Origin: CF-162 sp963667205
GTDB lineage: Bacteria; Chloroflexota; Dehalococcoidia; SM23-28-2; RBG-16-64-32
Assembly (NCBI GenBank): GCA_963667205.1
Contig: OY762959.1
Coordinates: forward strand, 124,001-188,000
DNA: 64,000 nt
Reading direction: 5' to 3'
A program made the translations under genes and the position numbers. The notes beneath the pieces are model-generated. The model worked only from the letters and a program-made list of their open reading frames with translations. It ran no database searches and was not told the origin of the DNA. Of this stretch, positions 8,522 to 17,211 are shown one piece after another; the first letter of the stretch is position 1, and each line of letters begins with the position of its first letter.

Positions 8522-9367
8522 CGCTCGATCCGGCCGGCGATGGCGTCTCGTGAAGCTCCCGGCAGCGCGCTGTACAGGTACGAGCGCGACGCCGCCCAGC
8601 GCGTGAAGCTCATGATCTCCGGGATCTTCGAAGCGTCTGCGGTCTTGTCCGCGCGGTGCTGTTGCGACCACCCCACGAGCGACCGCCAGCGCTCCGGCAG
8701 CGTGCCGAGCGCCCATTCCACCGCCTGCGCTTTCGTCGGCAGCTCTCCGGAATCGAGCGTATGCAAGGCGCGGCAGAGCGTTTCGATCTCGAACGCCTGG
8801 TAGTAGCGTGAGCCGAGCCAGGCCGGGGGCTCATCCTTGATGGCCCCGTCCTCCATGCGGGCTCTGAGTTCGCCGGCGACCGCGGCGCGAATGTCTTCCG
8901 CCGAGATCGGATCGATCAGCGTCTTCGGGTCGGGGCCGGCCACGGCGACGCCGTGCTCGCGCACCGTCCAGCGCTCCAGCACGAAGTTATCGCGGTGCTC
9001 GGCCCAACCGAACGCCCAATCAGCGCCAACCGAGGCGATGATGCCGCTGACCGGGCTCGAAGCGCTTGACGGCGGCCCGGTCGACATAAGACACCTCGTA
9101 GTGGCAACCGTACTCATTCTCCCGCGCCGCGATCCGAGTGTGCAGCCGGTCGAGGGCCCCGAACTCCGTCTCAGACACGGGCTGCTCAGTTACGACGAGA
9201 ACGTCGACGTCGCTGGTCTCGGGGTTGAAGCCTCCAAGCGCCAGCGAGCCGCGCAGGTAGAACCCGACGAAGTTCTCACCCAGCGCCTCGCGCACGCCGT
9301 CGAGCAGCGCCTCAATCAGCGGCGCTATTTCCCGGGGATACGTCATGTTGGGAGTAGTCACAGACAT
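8522..9367 (-). pseudogene. Aminoglycoside nucleotidyltransferase-like gene, frameshifted (copy A)
   Basis: The N-terminal frame starts MSVTTPNMTYPREIAPLIEA and contains the nucleotidyltransferase core YLRGSLALGGFNPETSDVDV (GS and DxD motifs). It stops at 9020 after an out-of-register tail. The homologous reading continues in another frame from about 9050 (SGIIASVGADWAFGWAEHRD, then ERWTVREHGVAVAGPDPKTL, LIDPISAEDI). A single lesion near 9049-9055 therefore splits the gene. The C-terminal helical domain parallels copy B segment by segment. In AadA-like families the enzyme adenylylates streptomycin or spectinomycin, but DUF4111 members often have unknown substrates. It could be functional if the lesion is a sequence error. 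Confidence 0.65.
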
Positions 9368-9370
9368 CTG

Positions 9371-10141
9371 CTAGAAGATTCCGTTGCACTTGAGCCGCCT
9401 GCTAAGAGTCCGTCCAAGCATTCTTTGTTCGTCGCGAGTAAGCCCGGGCGCTCGAACCAATGGAACATCCCACCCGGCCACCGCAACCTCTCGCTTGGAT
9501 AGGAGCAATCGGCCGGTCCACCACTTGCGCTTTCCAGTTGTTGAGCTATCCAGCTCGACGATCTTTCCTATGGAGCCAAGACGATCTCGGATACCGCTGC
9601 CATTCAGCAACAGAAGCTCAACGTTCTGAAAAGTATGCAGTTGCCACTCGAGAAACGGAACGTCCTCAAGCAAGAGCGTGCTCGCGACGTCAGGATATGA
9701 CCCTTCCAGAGCATTCCAAGTCGGATCGGTAGATTCCTGTACTAGGTCGAGATGAGTCGCAAGGCCCTCCTCAAAGGCAAGGCCGAGCCCCTCGGCAACC
9801 CTCATCGGCCCTGAAAACCATGTCCGATAGACTGGCCGACCGGGCAGAAAGTACTCCCTCATGGTCTCTATTGCTTTCTCGCACTGATCGAAGTCCAGAG
9901 AAGCCCGACCCGTCGCTCCAAGTGAGTGTAGCGTCTCGAACCGGCGACGCTTGCCAGCCCTCAGCGTTCCATTCCTCTCCTGATACTCCAGTCGAGACGG
10001 ATTGAGTGAAATCGTCGCCAGCCTCGCCTTCGAAATATCGCCAAAGAAGAGAACGGGAAGCGAACCTGACACGCTTCTCGGACTGGCGGTCTTTCGGATG
10101 CGACTGTGCAGTCGTTCTACGACCGTCGGGTCAAAAAGCAC
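9371..10141 (-). CDS. Uncharacterised protein, possibly uracil-DNA-glycosylase-like
   Basis: A complete 256-residue frame whose base composition is visibly more A/T-rich than its neighbours, suggesting transfer. I do not recognise a named family with certainty. Features are VLFFGDISKARLATISLNPS (beta strand then a LNPS turn reminiscent of the GINPG/GLNPG motif of MUG/TDG-type uracil glycosylases), GKRRRFETLHSLGA, ATHLDLVQESTDPTWNALEG and VELLLLNGSGIRDRL near the C-terminal part. A UDG-superfamily fold is inferred from these motifs only. It sits 3 bp downstream of the nucleotidyltransferase locus end-to-start and 6 bp from acs, all on the minus strand. Confidence 0.6.
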   Translation of the reverse strand: MLFDPTVVERLHSRIRKTASPRSVSGSLPVLFFGDISKARLATISLNPSRLEYQERNGTLRAGKRRRFETLHSLGATGRASLDFDQCEKAIETMREYFLPGRPVYRTWFSGPMRVAEGLGLAFEEGLATHLDLVQESTDPTWNALEGSYPDVASTLLLEDVPFLEWQLHTFQNVELLLLNGSGIRDRLGSIGKIVELDSSTTGKRKWWTGRLLLSKREVAVAGWDVPLVRAPGLTRDEQRMLGRTLSRRLKCNGIF

Positions 10142-10147
10142 GAGCGC

Positions 10148-11890
10148 CTAGTCCTCCAGCGTGCTCGTGTCGCCTTCCGGCAGGCCGAGCTCGCGCGCCT
10201 TCAGGAGGCGGCGCATGATCTTGCCGGAGCGCGTCTTGGGCATGCCGGGCAGGAACTCGATCTCCCTCGGCGCGACGGCCTTCCCCAGCTTGCCGATTGC
10301 GAACTGCTTCAGCTCCCGACGCAACGCTTCCGATTCCTCGTAGCCGTCCTTGAGCGCGACGAACGCCTTCACCACCTCCATCGCCACCGGGTCCGGCTTG
10401 CCGATGACGCCCGCCTCGGCAACAGCTTCGTGCTCGATCAGCGCGCTCTCCACCTCGAACGGGCCGACGAGGTGGCCCGCCGTGTTGATCACGTCGTCCG
10501 CGCGGCCGACGAACCAGAAGTAGCCGTCGCTGTCCATCCGCGCCCGGTCGCCCGTGATGTACCAGCCGTTGCGGAAGCAGGAGTCGTAGAGCTCCTCACG
10601 GTGCCAGTACGTCCGGAACATCGAGGGCCAGCCGGGCTTGACGGCGAGGTCGCCTTCCTCACCGGGCGGCACCTCCTTGCCGTCGTCGTCGATGATCGCC
10701 GGCTCGATTCCGGGGAACGGCCGGCCCATGCTGCCAGGGCGGATCTCCATCGAGGCGTAGTTGGCGATCATGATCGCGCCCGTCTCCGTCTGCCACCAGT
10801 TGTCGTGGAAGGGCAGACCGATCGCCTTCTCGCCCCAGACGACCGCCTCCGGGTTCAGCGGCTCGCCAACGGACATCGCGTAGCGGAGCGACGAGAGGTC
10901 GTGCTTCTTCGGGGCGTCTTCGCCTGCCTTCATCAGCATGCGAATCGCCGTCGGCGCCGTGTACCAGACGGTTACCTTGTGCCGGGCGATGGCGCGGTAC
11001 CAGGCGTTCACGCCGAAGCCGCCTTCATAGATCAGACTCGTGACGCCGTTGCTCCACGGCGCGAACATCCCGTACGAAGTGCCCGTCACCCACCCGGGGT
11101 CTGCCGTGCACCAGTAGACGTCGTCGTCGTGGAAGTCCAGCACGTACTTGCCCGTCGCATAGTGGCTGATGATTGCGTTGTGCACGTGCGCCGCGCCCTT
11201 CGGCTTGCCTGTCGTGCCCGAGGTGTAGTGCATCACGGAGTAGTCTTCGGGATCGGTGTTCACCGTCTCGAACTCGTCCGACTGGCCGGCGATGACGTCG
11301 TTCCAGAGCGCCTCGCCTGCTGCCGGCTCGGCCTCTCCGCGCCTCGTCACCAGCACGACTGTCTCGAGCGCCGGCAGGTCGCCGCGGATCTTAGAGACTC
11401 CCGTCCAGAGCGCCGGCGTCGTTACCAGCACCTTCGCAGCGCTGTTCTCCAGGCGGTCCTTTACGGCGTCTGGTCCAAACGCCGGGAAGAGCGGCCCGAT
11501 CACCGCGCCCAGCTTGAGCGCGCCGAAGGCCGTAAAGTAGCACTCCGGTATGCGGTCGAGGAACATGAAGACGCGGTCGCCTTTCTCCACACCAAGCGCC
11601 TTCAGGCCGTTGGCGACGCGGTTTGCTTCCTTCGTGAACTGCTCGAACGTGTACGTCTCCTCTTCGCCGTCCTTGCCCTCCCAGATCATCGCCACCTTGT
11701 GACGGCGCTCCGTCTTCAGGTGGCGGTCCAGGCACTCGTACGCTTTGTTGAGCCCGCCGCCCGGATGACCGTCCAGCTCGGAGCGAATCTGCTCCCACGT
11801 GATCGACTGCCGGGCAGACTCGTATCCGCCCAGGTTAGGCTTGACGGCGAACTGGTCGGGCGGCGGCTTGACGATCGGCGGGTACTCCAT
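10148..11890 (-). CDS. acs: Acetyl-CoA synthetase-like AMP-forming ligase
   Basis: A 580-residue adenylate-forming enzyme that makes acetyl- (or propionyl-) CoA from the acid, ATP and CoA. The order of motifs is the Acs N-terminal domain ITWEQIRSELDGHPGGGLNK, the P-loop-like YTSGTTGKPKGAAHVH, DNWWQTETGAIM, GDRARMDSDGYFWFVGRADD and the C-terminal TRSGKIMRRLLKA with its conserved catalytic, acetylatable lysine. It is shorter than the roughly 650 residues of E. coli Acs, similar to archaeal or Chloroflexi short forms. ATG at 11890 has AGGAGGCTCTGCC before it. The longer reading to 12049 would overlap the divergent ccdA and is rejected. Confidence 0.9.
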   Translation of the reverse strand: MEYPPIVKPPPDQFAVKPNLGGYESARQSITWEQIRSELDGHPGGGLNKAYECLDRHLKTERRHKVAMIWEGKDGEEETYTFEQFTKEANRVANGLKALGVEKGDRVFMFLDRIPECYFTAFGALKLGAVIGPLFPAFGPDAVKDRLENSAAKVLVTTPALWTGVSKIRGDLPALETVVLVTRRGEAEPAAGEALWNDVIAGQSDEFETVNTDPEDYSVMHYTSGTTGKPKGAAHVHNAIISHYATGKYVLDFHDDDVYWCTADPGWVTGTSYGMFAPWSNGVTSLIYEGGFGVNAWYRAIARHKVTVWYTAPTAIRMLMKAGEDAPKKHDLSSLRYAMSVGEPLNPEAVVWGEKAIGLPFHDNWWQTETGAIMIANYASMEIRPGSMGRPFPGIEPAIIDDDGKEVPPGEEGDLAVKPGWPSMFRTYWHREELYDSCFRNGWYITGDRARMDSDGYFWFVGRADDVINTAGHLVGPFEVESALIEHEAVAEAGVIGKPDPVAMEVVKAFVALKDGYEESEALRRELKQFAIGKLGKAVAPREIEFLPGMPKTRSGKIMRRLLKARELGLPEGDTSTLED

Positions 11891-12041
11891 GGCAGAGCCT
11901 CCTTCTACCCGCGCACAATCATAAGATACCCGGAGTAAGCGGCAAAGGCCGTTCGGCCAAGTGTAGGCTCCATCACAGAGTTTGTGCGCGTCACGGTGCG
12001 AATCTATCATTGAGTGGAGGGCCGTATCCGAGTAAGACCAG

Positions 12042-12875
12042 ATGGACATCCTTGAAGTAGGCGGCGTCAGCCTGATCCTCGCCTTCGTGGCGGGGCTGCT
12101 TTCTGTCGCCTCGCCCTGCGTTCTGCCGCTCGTGCCTGCGTACCTCGGCTACCTGACGGGCTCGGCGCTCGAGGGCTCCGGCGGAGGTCAAACGGTGGCG
12201 ACAGTCAGCGCCGGCGCGGGCGGGGGCGGCGGCACGGTCGCGATCGCCTCGGCGCCACCGCGCGAAAAGACGCCCTCGCCGTTCCTGCACTCCGTTGCCT
12301 TCGTCGGTGGCTTCTCGGTCATCTTCATTCTCTTCGGCGTCTCGCTTGGCATCGTCGGATTCTTCCTGCGCGACAACGAGACCATCATCCTCCGCATTGC
12401 CGGTGCCATGCTGATCGTGATGGGCCTCCACCTCTCAGGCGTCATCACCATCCCCTTCCTGGAGCAGGAGCGGCGGCTGGACGTCGGGCGCGGCGCGAAG
12501 GTCGGTTACGCGCGCTCGTTCGCGGTCGGATCGGCGTTCTCTGCCGGCTGGTCTCCCTGCATCGGCCCGACGCTCGGCGCCGTCTTCGCCCTTGCGGTCT
12601 CCGGCGGTTCGGTGCTGGAGGCGGGCATCCTCTTCGCTGTCTACTCGCTCGGCCTCTCGATCCCCTTCCTCGCCCTCGGCCTCGCCTACAACAGCGTCAA
12701 GCCGCTCTACATGCGCGTGAAGCGTTACGTGGGCGTCGTCAACTACCTCAGCGGCGCGCTGCTCATCGTTATCGGCATCCTCATCTTCACCGACAGTCTG
12801 ATCAACCTCAACAGTGCCTTCAACTTCTGGCCGTTCACCGAACTGGCTGAGCTGGAGACCAACCTGGAGAACTAA
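12042..12875 (+). CDS. ccdA: CcdA-family thiol-disulfide transmembrane transporter
   Basis: A 277-residue polytopic membrane protein. The two signature cysteines are in SVASPCVLPLVPAYLGYLTG (after the first helix) and AFSAGWSPCIGPTLGAVFAL. These pass electrons from cytoplasmic thioredoxin to extracytoplasmic thioredoxin-like proteins. A Gly-rich loop (GAGGGGGTVAIASAPPREKT) between the first and second helices is a local insertion. The stop codon overlaps the ATG of the following TlpA/ResA-like gene (ATGA at 12875), so CcdA probably reduces that partner. It is divergent from acs. Confidence 0.92.
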   Translation: MDILEVGGVSLILAFVAGLLSVASPCVLPLVPAYLGYLTGSALEGSGGGQTVATVSAGAGGGGGTVAIASAPPREKTPSPFLHSVAFVGGFSVIFILFGVSLGIVGFFLRDNETIILRIAGAMLIVMGLHLSGVITIPFLEQERRLDVGRGAKVGYARSFAVGSAFSAGWSPCIGPTLGAVFALAVSGGSVLEAGILFAVYSLGLSIPFLALGLAYNSVKPLYMRVKRYVGVVNYLSGALLIVIGILIFTDSLINLNSAFNFWPFTELAELETNLEN

Positions 12876-13519
12876 TGACAAGTCGTGACGCCGCCCCCAA
12901 CACTCGCCAGCGCCTGATCGCCTTCGCCGGCATCGTCGTCATCGTCGGCGTAGCGGTGCTCTTGCTCTGGGCCGGCGGCGTGCTCGATAACCAGGGCGGC
13001 GGCGAAGGAATCGAGGATGTCCTGGTCCTAGATACGCCAGCGGCCGAAGGGCGCGGCGAACTGGAAATCGGCGCTCAGAAGGGCCAGCTCGCCCCCAACT
13101 TCGAGATCTCGGACTTCGACGGCAGCCGCCACGTGCTGAGCGACTTCCGCGGGCAGGCCGTATACGTCAACTTCTGGGCCACCTGGTGCGGCCCCTGCTT
13201 GTTCGAGCTCCCGGAAGTGGCAGCACTCCAGGAAGAGTTCGGCGACGACCTCGTGGTCATCACCGTCAACCGCCGCGAGCCACTGGGACGGGCCGAGTCC
13301 CACCTCAACAACCTGCCACGGCTCGACGGTGGCAACGGCGTAGACTTCCCGGTCAACGGCATCGACCCCGACGACACGCTCTTCGACCTCTACCGGGCGA
13401 TCGCCATGCCTTCGAGCTTCTTCGTCGATCCCGACGGGGTCATCTCGGGTGTCGGTCACGGCCTGATCAACCTCGATCAGATGCGGATGGCCGTCAACAG
13501 CGCGCTTGCCGGCGCCTGA
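12875..13519 (+). CDS. TlpA/ResA-like membrane-anchored thioredoxin
   Basis: A 214-residue protein. An N-terminal membrane anchor (LIAFAGIVVIVGVAVLLLWA) is followed by an acidic spacer and an AhpC/TSA-TlpA-type thioredoxin domain. The active site is VNFWATWCGPCLFELPEV and the cis-Pro region is IAMPSSFFVDPDG. It probably keeps extracytoplasmic cysteines reduced, for example in cytochrome c maturation or copper centres, with electrons from CcdA, to which it is translationally coupled by a 1-bp overlap. No cytochrome c genes are adjacent. Confidence 0.9.
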   Translation: MTSRDAAPNTRQRLIAFAGIVVIVGVAVLLLWAGGVLDNQGGGEGIEDVLVLDTPAAEGRGELEIGAQKGQLAPNFEISDFDGSRHVLSDFRGQAVYVNFWATWCGPCLFELPEVAALQEEFGDDLVVITVNRREPLGRAESHLNNLPRLDGGNGVDFPVNGIDPDDTLFDLYRAIAMPSSFFVDPDGVISGVGHGLINLDQMRMAVNSALAGA

Positions 13520-13623
13520 CTCGGATCGCCGCCGGCGCCTCGCGACGAGCCTCCTGCCTTAGCGTATACTTAGCGAGCGGGACGGACGCCCGTCCGGCGC
13601 GAAATCGCCCAAGGAGGCCTGAA

Positions 13624-14862
13624 ATGAGAGACGTCGCGGTAATCGGCGCTGGAATGACCAACTTCGGCAAGTTCCTGGACCGCAGCATGAAAGACCTGGC
13701 CCGTGAGGCCGTCGAGGGCGCGCTCGATTCGTCCGGGCTCGACAAGTCCAAGCTGGAGACGGCCATCGTCGGCAACGCCACCGCCGGTCTGATCACCGGC
13801 CAGGAGATGATCCGCGGCCAGGTTGCGCTGCGGGACATGGGCATCGGCGGCATCCCCATCATCAACACCGAGAACGCCTGTGCCAGCTCCTCGACCGCTT
13901 TCCACGTCGCCTGGACCTACGTCGCCTCCGGCATGTACGACGTGGCGCTGGCGGTCGGCATGGAGAAGCTCTACCACGAAGACAAGACACGCTCCTTCAA
14001 GGCGATCGGCGCCGCTGTGGACGTGGAGTGGATGCAGCAGATGCAGGCGGCGGCCGCCGCGGCCAAAGAGGCGAAGGACAAGAACGGGGACAACCCCGGC
14101 GTCGCCGAGGGCGCGGGCGAGAAGCGCTCGATGTTCATGGATTTCTACGCCGCCTTCGCCCGCTCGCACATGCAGCGCTACGGGACAACGAAGGAGCAGT
14201 TCGCCCGGGTCGCCGTCAAGAACCACTTTCACGGCTCCCTCAACCCGCAAGCCCAGTACCGCGAGGTCTACACGCTCGAGGACATCCTTACCTCGCCGCC
14301 TGTCGCCGATCCCCTAACGCGGCTCATGTGCTCGCCCATCGGCGACGGAGCCGCCGCAGCCGTGCTCGTCTCGCCGGCGATCGCGCGCCAGCAGACGACG
14401 AAGCCCGTCTGGGTGAAGGCTTCGGTCCTCAACTCCGGATTCGACCGCGAGCCCGGCGCAGACGACGTGACCGTAGTCACCGCCAGGGCGGCCTACGAGC
14501 AGGCCGGCATCGGCCCCGAAGACCTCAACGTGCTCGAAGTGCACGACGCCTCCGCGCCTGCTGAGCTGGTGCTCTACGAAGAGCTCGGCCTCTGCGGGAA
14601 AGGCGAGGGCGGAGCTCTAATCGACTCCAAGGCGACCTACTTCGACGGCCCGAAGGCCGTGAACCCCAGCGGCGGCCTCATCTCGAAGGGCCACCCCATC
14701 GGCGCGACCGGCGTCGCCCAGATCTACGAGATCTTCTCGCAGCTCCGTGGCGAGGCCGGCGACCGCCAGGTCAAGAACGCGAAGGTGGGGCTCACTGAGA
14801 ACGGCGGCGGCATGGTCAAGGGCGACCCCGCGGCCGTTTCGGTCCACGTCCTCGCCGTCTAG
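13624..14862 (+). CDS. Thiolase-family acyl-CoA acetyltransferase (SCP-x/lipid-transfer type)
   Basis: A 412-residue thiolase-fold enzyme starting MRDVAVIGAGMTNFGKF, with AAGGAGG just upstream of ATG 13624. The acylated Cys is in NTENACASSSTAFHVA and the catalytic His is in SKGHPIGATGVAQIYEI. The usual C-terminal CxG motif is replaced by TENGGG, as in SCP-x-like or acetoacetyl-CoA-type thiolases of Archaea, Actinobacteria and Chloroflexi. An Ala/Lys-rich insertion (AAAAAKEAKDKNGDN) lies in the middle. It likely cleaves or condenses 3-oxoacyl-CoA. No adjacent DUF35 OB-fold partner is present, although such thiolases often need one. Confidence 0.87.
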   Translation: MRDVAVIGAGMTNFGKFLDRSMKDLAREAVEGALDSSGLDKSKLETAIVGNATAGLITGQEMIRGQVALRDMGIGGIPIINTENACASSSTAFHVAWTYVASGMYDVALAVGMEKLYHEDKTRSFKAIGAAVDVEWMQQMQAAAAAAKEAKDKNGDNPGVAEGAGEKRSMFMDFYAAFARSHMQRYGTTKEQFARVAVKNHFHGSLNPQAQYREVYTLEDILTSPPVADPLTRLMCSPIGDGAAAAVLVSPAIARQQTTKPVWVKASVLNSGFDREPGADDVTVVTARAAYEQAGIGPEDLNVLEVHDASAPAELVLYEELGLCGKGEGGALIDSKATYFDGPKAVNPSGGLISKGHPIGATGVAQIYEIFSQLRGEAGDRQVKNAKVGLTENGGGMVKGDPAAVSVHVLAV

Positions 14863-14930
14863 ACGCTAACCGGAACGAACGATTCGGGGCGGCGTGTCGG
14901 CCATCCCCGATTCTACATAGGGAGGGTCAA

Positions 14931-15332
14931 ATGCCGCGCGCTCAGCTAGTCTCCAACCTGGTGGTCGCGGTTTTCGGCGTCTTCACGCTGGCTCTGGGCA
15001 TCTGGGCGCTCGCCGACACGACGTCCTTCTACGAGAACATCGCCGAGTGGCCGCCCTACAACCGCCACTTCATACACGACCTCGGCGCTTTCCAGATCGG
15101 TCTCGGCGCAGCGCTCGTTTTCGCGCTGATCTGGCAGCGCGACGCCGTAATGGCAGTGCTCGGCGGCGGTGCTATCGGCGCGACGGGCCACTGGGTCGTG
15201 CACATCTCCGACGAGGAGTTCGGCGGCCGCGACCTCGACCCCTACCTCCTGGGCATCGTCGCCCTGATCCTCGTCGTCGCTTTCGTCTGGCGTCTCTTCG
15301 CCGGCCGGCGTGACGAAACCCGCCGCTACTGA
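14931..15332 (+). CDS. Small four-helix membrane protein
   Basis: A 133-residue integral membrane protein with four predicted helices: VVAVFGVFTLALGIWALA, FQIGLGAALVFALIW, AVLGGGAIGATGHWVVHI and LLGIVALILVVAFVWRLF. GGGAGGGTCAA precedes the ATG. An extracytoplasmic segment, WPPYNRHFIHDLGAFQIG, carries a conserved-looking His-Asp pair, and a second His pair lies in HWVVHI. I do not recognise a characterised family. Its stop overlaps the convergent split-barrel gene by 7 bp. Confidence 0.75.
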   Translation: MPRAQLVSNLVVAVFGVFTLALGIWALADTTSFYENIAEWPPYNRHFIHDLGAFQIGLGAALVFALIWQRDAVMAVLGGGAIGATGHWVVHISDEEFGGRDLDPYLLGIVALILVVAFVWRLFAGRRDETRRY

Positions 15333-16054
15333 CCGAGCGTTGGCCAGTCCTTCATCGCCTGCCACGCGCGCCGAGCGCTGGCGAGCCGGCCGGGAGCACG
15401 CTTTCGTCCGCCCGGCATCGATGGGAGGACCGCCAGCACGAAGGACCCGTCCGTGATCTCCCCCCGCAAGGCCGTCGACGCCAGCTTCGACATGTCCTCT
15501 GACTCACGGTGCAAGAAAACGACGGCCGGACCCGCGTTCGCCAGTTTCGCCGGAATCGCAACATCTCCGCCGTCCGGATTCGCCTCCGGAATCGGGTGGA
15601 CCGACGGATACCCGTCATCGCCCTCCGTCACGAGCGTCCAGGCGTCGTCACCGGCGTCGGTCTCAACTGCTACGGGCTGAAGCTTGATGATTGCGCGCCC
15701 GAAGTACCAGCCGAGCAGCCGGCGGTGGAACGGTATCCGGTGTAGCGTCCGCGCCGGGGGATACTTTCGCAACTCCTGCTCCAGGAGGTGCCGGACGAAG
15801 AAGTCGCCCTTCACGTCGGCGTAGACGTCTGCGTCGGCGCGTATGCGGACGCCGGCCGCCAGGAACGCGATCTTCGGCGACTGGCGGATGAACACAGCCT
15901 TCCGCGCGTACGCCAGCGTAGCCGTGATGTGCACGTCGTCGTCGAGGACGTACGGCGTGACGGCGACGGGGACGAGTTGGCCGCGCGAACCATGGTAGGC
16001 GAGCACGCCAGCGGGGGCATCGCAGATCGCGCGCAGGCTCTCCTGGCCGATCAT
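15326..16054 (-). CDS. Pyridoxamine-5'-phosphate-oxidase-like split-barrel protein
   Basis: A 242-residue protein whose first 150 or so residues follow the split beta-barrel flavin/F420-binding fold: GVLAYHGSRGQLVPVAVTPY, DDDVHITATLAYARKAVFIR, SPKIAFLAAGVRIRADADVY. The remaining part (ending AWQAMKDWPTLGQ) is a C-terminal extension without a recognised motif. Such proteins bind FMN, F420 or heme. The cofactor cannot be decided here, although an F420-type LLM oxidoreductase elsewhere (57165-58169) makes F420 possible. It is 6 bp upstream of the ferredoxin gene on the opposite reading end, probably a separate transcript end. Confidence 0.68.
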   Translation of the reverse strand: MIGQESLRAICDAPAGVLAYHGSRGQLVPVAVTPYVLDDDVHITATLAYARKAVFIRQSPKIAFLAAGVRIRADADVYADVKGDFFVRHLLEQELRKYPPARTLHRIPFHRRLLGWYFGRAIIKLQPVAVETDAGDDAWTLVTEGDDGYPSVHPIPEANPDGGDVAIPAKLANAGPAVVFLHRESEDMSKLASTALRGEITDGSFVLAVLPSMPGGRKRAPGRLASARRAWQAMKDWPTLGQ

Positions 16055-16060
16055 GGCGGC

Positions 16061-16309
16061 TTAGCGCGAGAGCGTTTCGCCGCTGTAGAGCTTCGTCACC
16101 TGCAACTGGCCCGGGGGCGCCGCCTCGATGCAGAGCTCGCAGAGCACGCACTCGTCCAGGTTCTCCTCGGCGATGGCGGCCTTACCGTCGGCGTCCGCCT
16201 CGAAGATGTTGACCGGGCAGACCTCCGCCAGCTTCTTCACCAGCTCTGCGTCGCCCGCCGCGGCCGCATCAACCTCCACCTGGATGAACATCGCTTTCGT
16301 CTCAGCCAT
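16061..16309 (-). CDS. Small [4Fe-4S] ferredoxin-like protein
   Basis: An 82-residue protein with LAEVCPVNIFEAD and, 27 residues later, DECVLCELCIEAAPPG. One CxxCxxC set plus the CP cysteine gives ligands for a single [4Fe-4S] cluster. The second CP of bacterial 2x[4Fe-4S] ferredoxins is missing (EAAPPG). A short N-terminal segment (MAETKAMFIQVEVDAAAA) precedes it. It is the last gene of the mcl/CoA-ligase operon, 2 bp after sucD-like, so it probably donates or accepts electrons for a 2-oxoacid:ferredoxin-type step linked to those CoA esters. The partner is not visible. Confidence 0.85.
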   Translation of the reverse strand: MAETKAMFIQVEVDAAAAGDAELVKKLAEVCPVNIFEADADGKAAIAEENLDECVLCELCIEAAPPGQLQVTKLYSGETLSR

Positions 16310-16311
16310 CG

Positions 16312-17208
16312 CTATCCGAGTTTCTCCCGAACCAGATCGGGGATCTGGGATATCTCTTCCGCCACCGAGATGCCAGCCTCTTCGAGCCGCTCCAGCTTCT
16401 CCGCCGCGGTGTCCGCCTTGCCCTCGACGATCGTCCCCGCGTGACCGAAGCGCATCCCCGGCATCTTGTCCATGAACTTGCCGGCCATGAAGGCGACGAT
16501 CGGCAGTCGCGAGTTGTTCTCCTTCACCCACAGCGAGAGCTGCGCGTCCATCGGGCCGCCGGGCTCCGTGTAGATCACGAGCGCGTCGGTGCCTTCGTCT
16601 GCCTCGAACAGCGGCATCAGCTCCGCGTAGGTCGAGCCGATCAGCGGGTCGCCGCCGATGCTGACGGCGGTGCTCTGGCCAAGGCCGGCTGCCGTCAGCG
16701 AGTTGGCGATCTCCGTCGTCATGCCGCCGCTGCGCGACATAACGCCGATGCGTCCCGCCTTGTACGCCTGCTTCGTGTTTGCCGCCGGCCCACCGATGCC
16801 GCCCATCTTCGACTTCCCCGGCGTGATGATCCCGAGGCAGTTCGGGCCGATCACACGCGTGCCGCGCAGCCGTGCCAGCTCCAGCACCTGCGCCACCTCG
16901 TAGCGGGGCGTGCGCTCGGTGACGATGACGAGGAGCTTGATGCCGTTCTCGATCGTCTCGAACGCCGCGTCTCGCACGAACGGCGCCGGCACCGTGATCA
17001 CCGAGCCGTCGACCCTCTCCTTCGCGACGATCTCTTTGATCGTGTCGTAGACGGGCACATCGTAGACGTCGCGGCCGCCGCGTCCCGGCGTCACGCCGCC
17101 GACGACCTTCGAGCCATAGTCCAGGCACTCGCGGGTCATGTTCACCGCCTCGCGCCCCGTGATCCCCTGGATGATGAACGTCGTGTTCTCGTCGATCAGA
17201 ATGCTCAT
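16312..17208 (-). CDS. Succinyl-CoA ligase alpha-like subunit (CoA ligase, ADP-forming)
   Basis: A 298-residue protein that covers the SucD fold. The CoA-binding Rossmann start is FIIQGITGREAVNMTRECLD with GGVTPGRGGRDVYDVPVYD, then VIGPNCLGIITPGKSKMGGI, and the phosphohistidine is in RFGHAGTIVEGKADTAAEKL. The active histidine is retained, so catalysis is likely. It pairs with the beta-like subunit at 17529-18734, unusually separated from it by a DUF1330 gene. Substrate could be succinate, or malate/citramalate given mcl in the same operon. I leave the symbol empty for that reason. Confidence 0.88.
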   Translation of the reverse strand: MSILIDENTTFIIQGITGREAVNMTRECLDYGSKVVGGVTPGRGGRDVYDVPVYDTIKEIVAKERVDGSVITVPAPFVRDAAFETIENGIKLLVIVTERTPRYEVAQVLELARLRGTRVIGPNCLGIITPGKSKMGGIGGPAANTKQAYKAGRIGVMSRSGGMTTEIANSLTAAGLGQSTAVSIGGDPLIGSTYAELMPLFEADEGTDALVIYTEPGGPMDAQLSLWVKENNSRLPIVAFMAGKFMDKMPGMRFGHAGTIVEGKADTAAEKLERLEEAGISVAEEISQIPDLVREKLG

Positions 17209-17211
17209 GCG

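Noticed and set aside
10106..11938. Long plus-strand reading frame (about 610 codons) opposite acetyl-CoA synthetase
   Set aside because: High-G+C antisense shadow: Arg/Leu/His-rich, no domain, and the minus-strand acs with full motif set explains the DNA.
14881..14920. Imperfect hairpin GATTCGGGG...CCCCGATTC as a terminator for the thiolase gene
   Set aside because: Arms mismatch in the middle, no T-run follows, and the next gene starts close by on the same strand.
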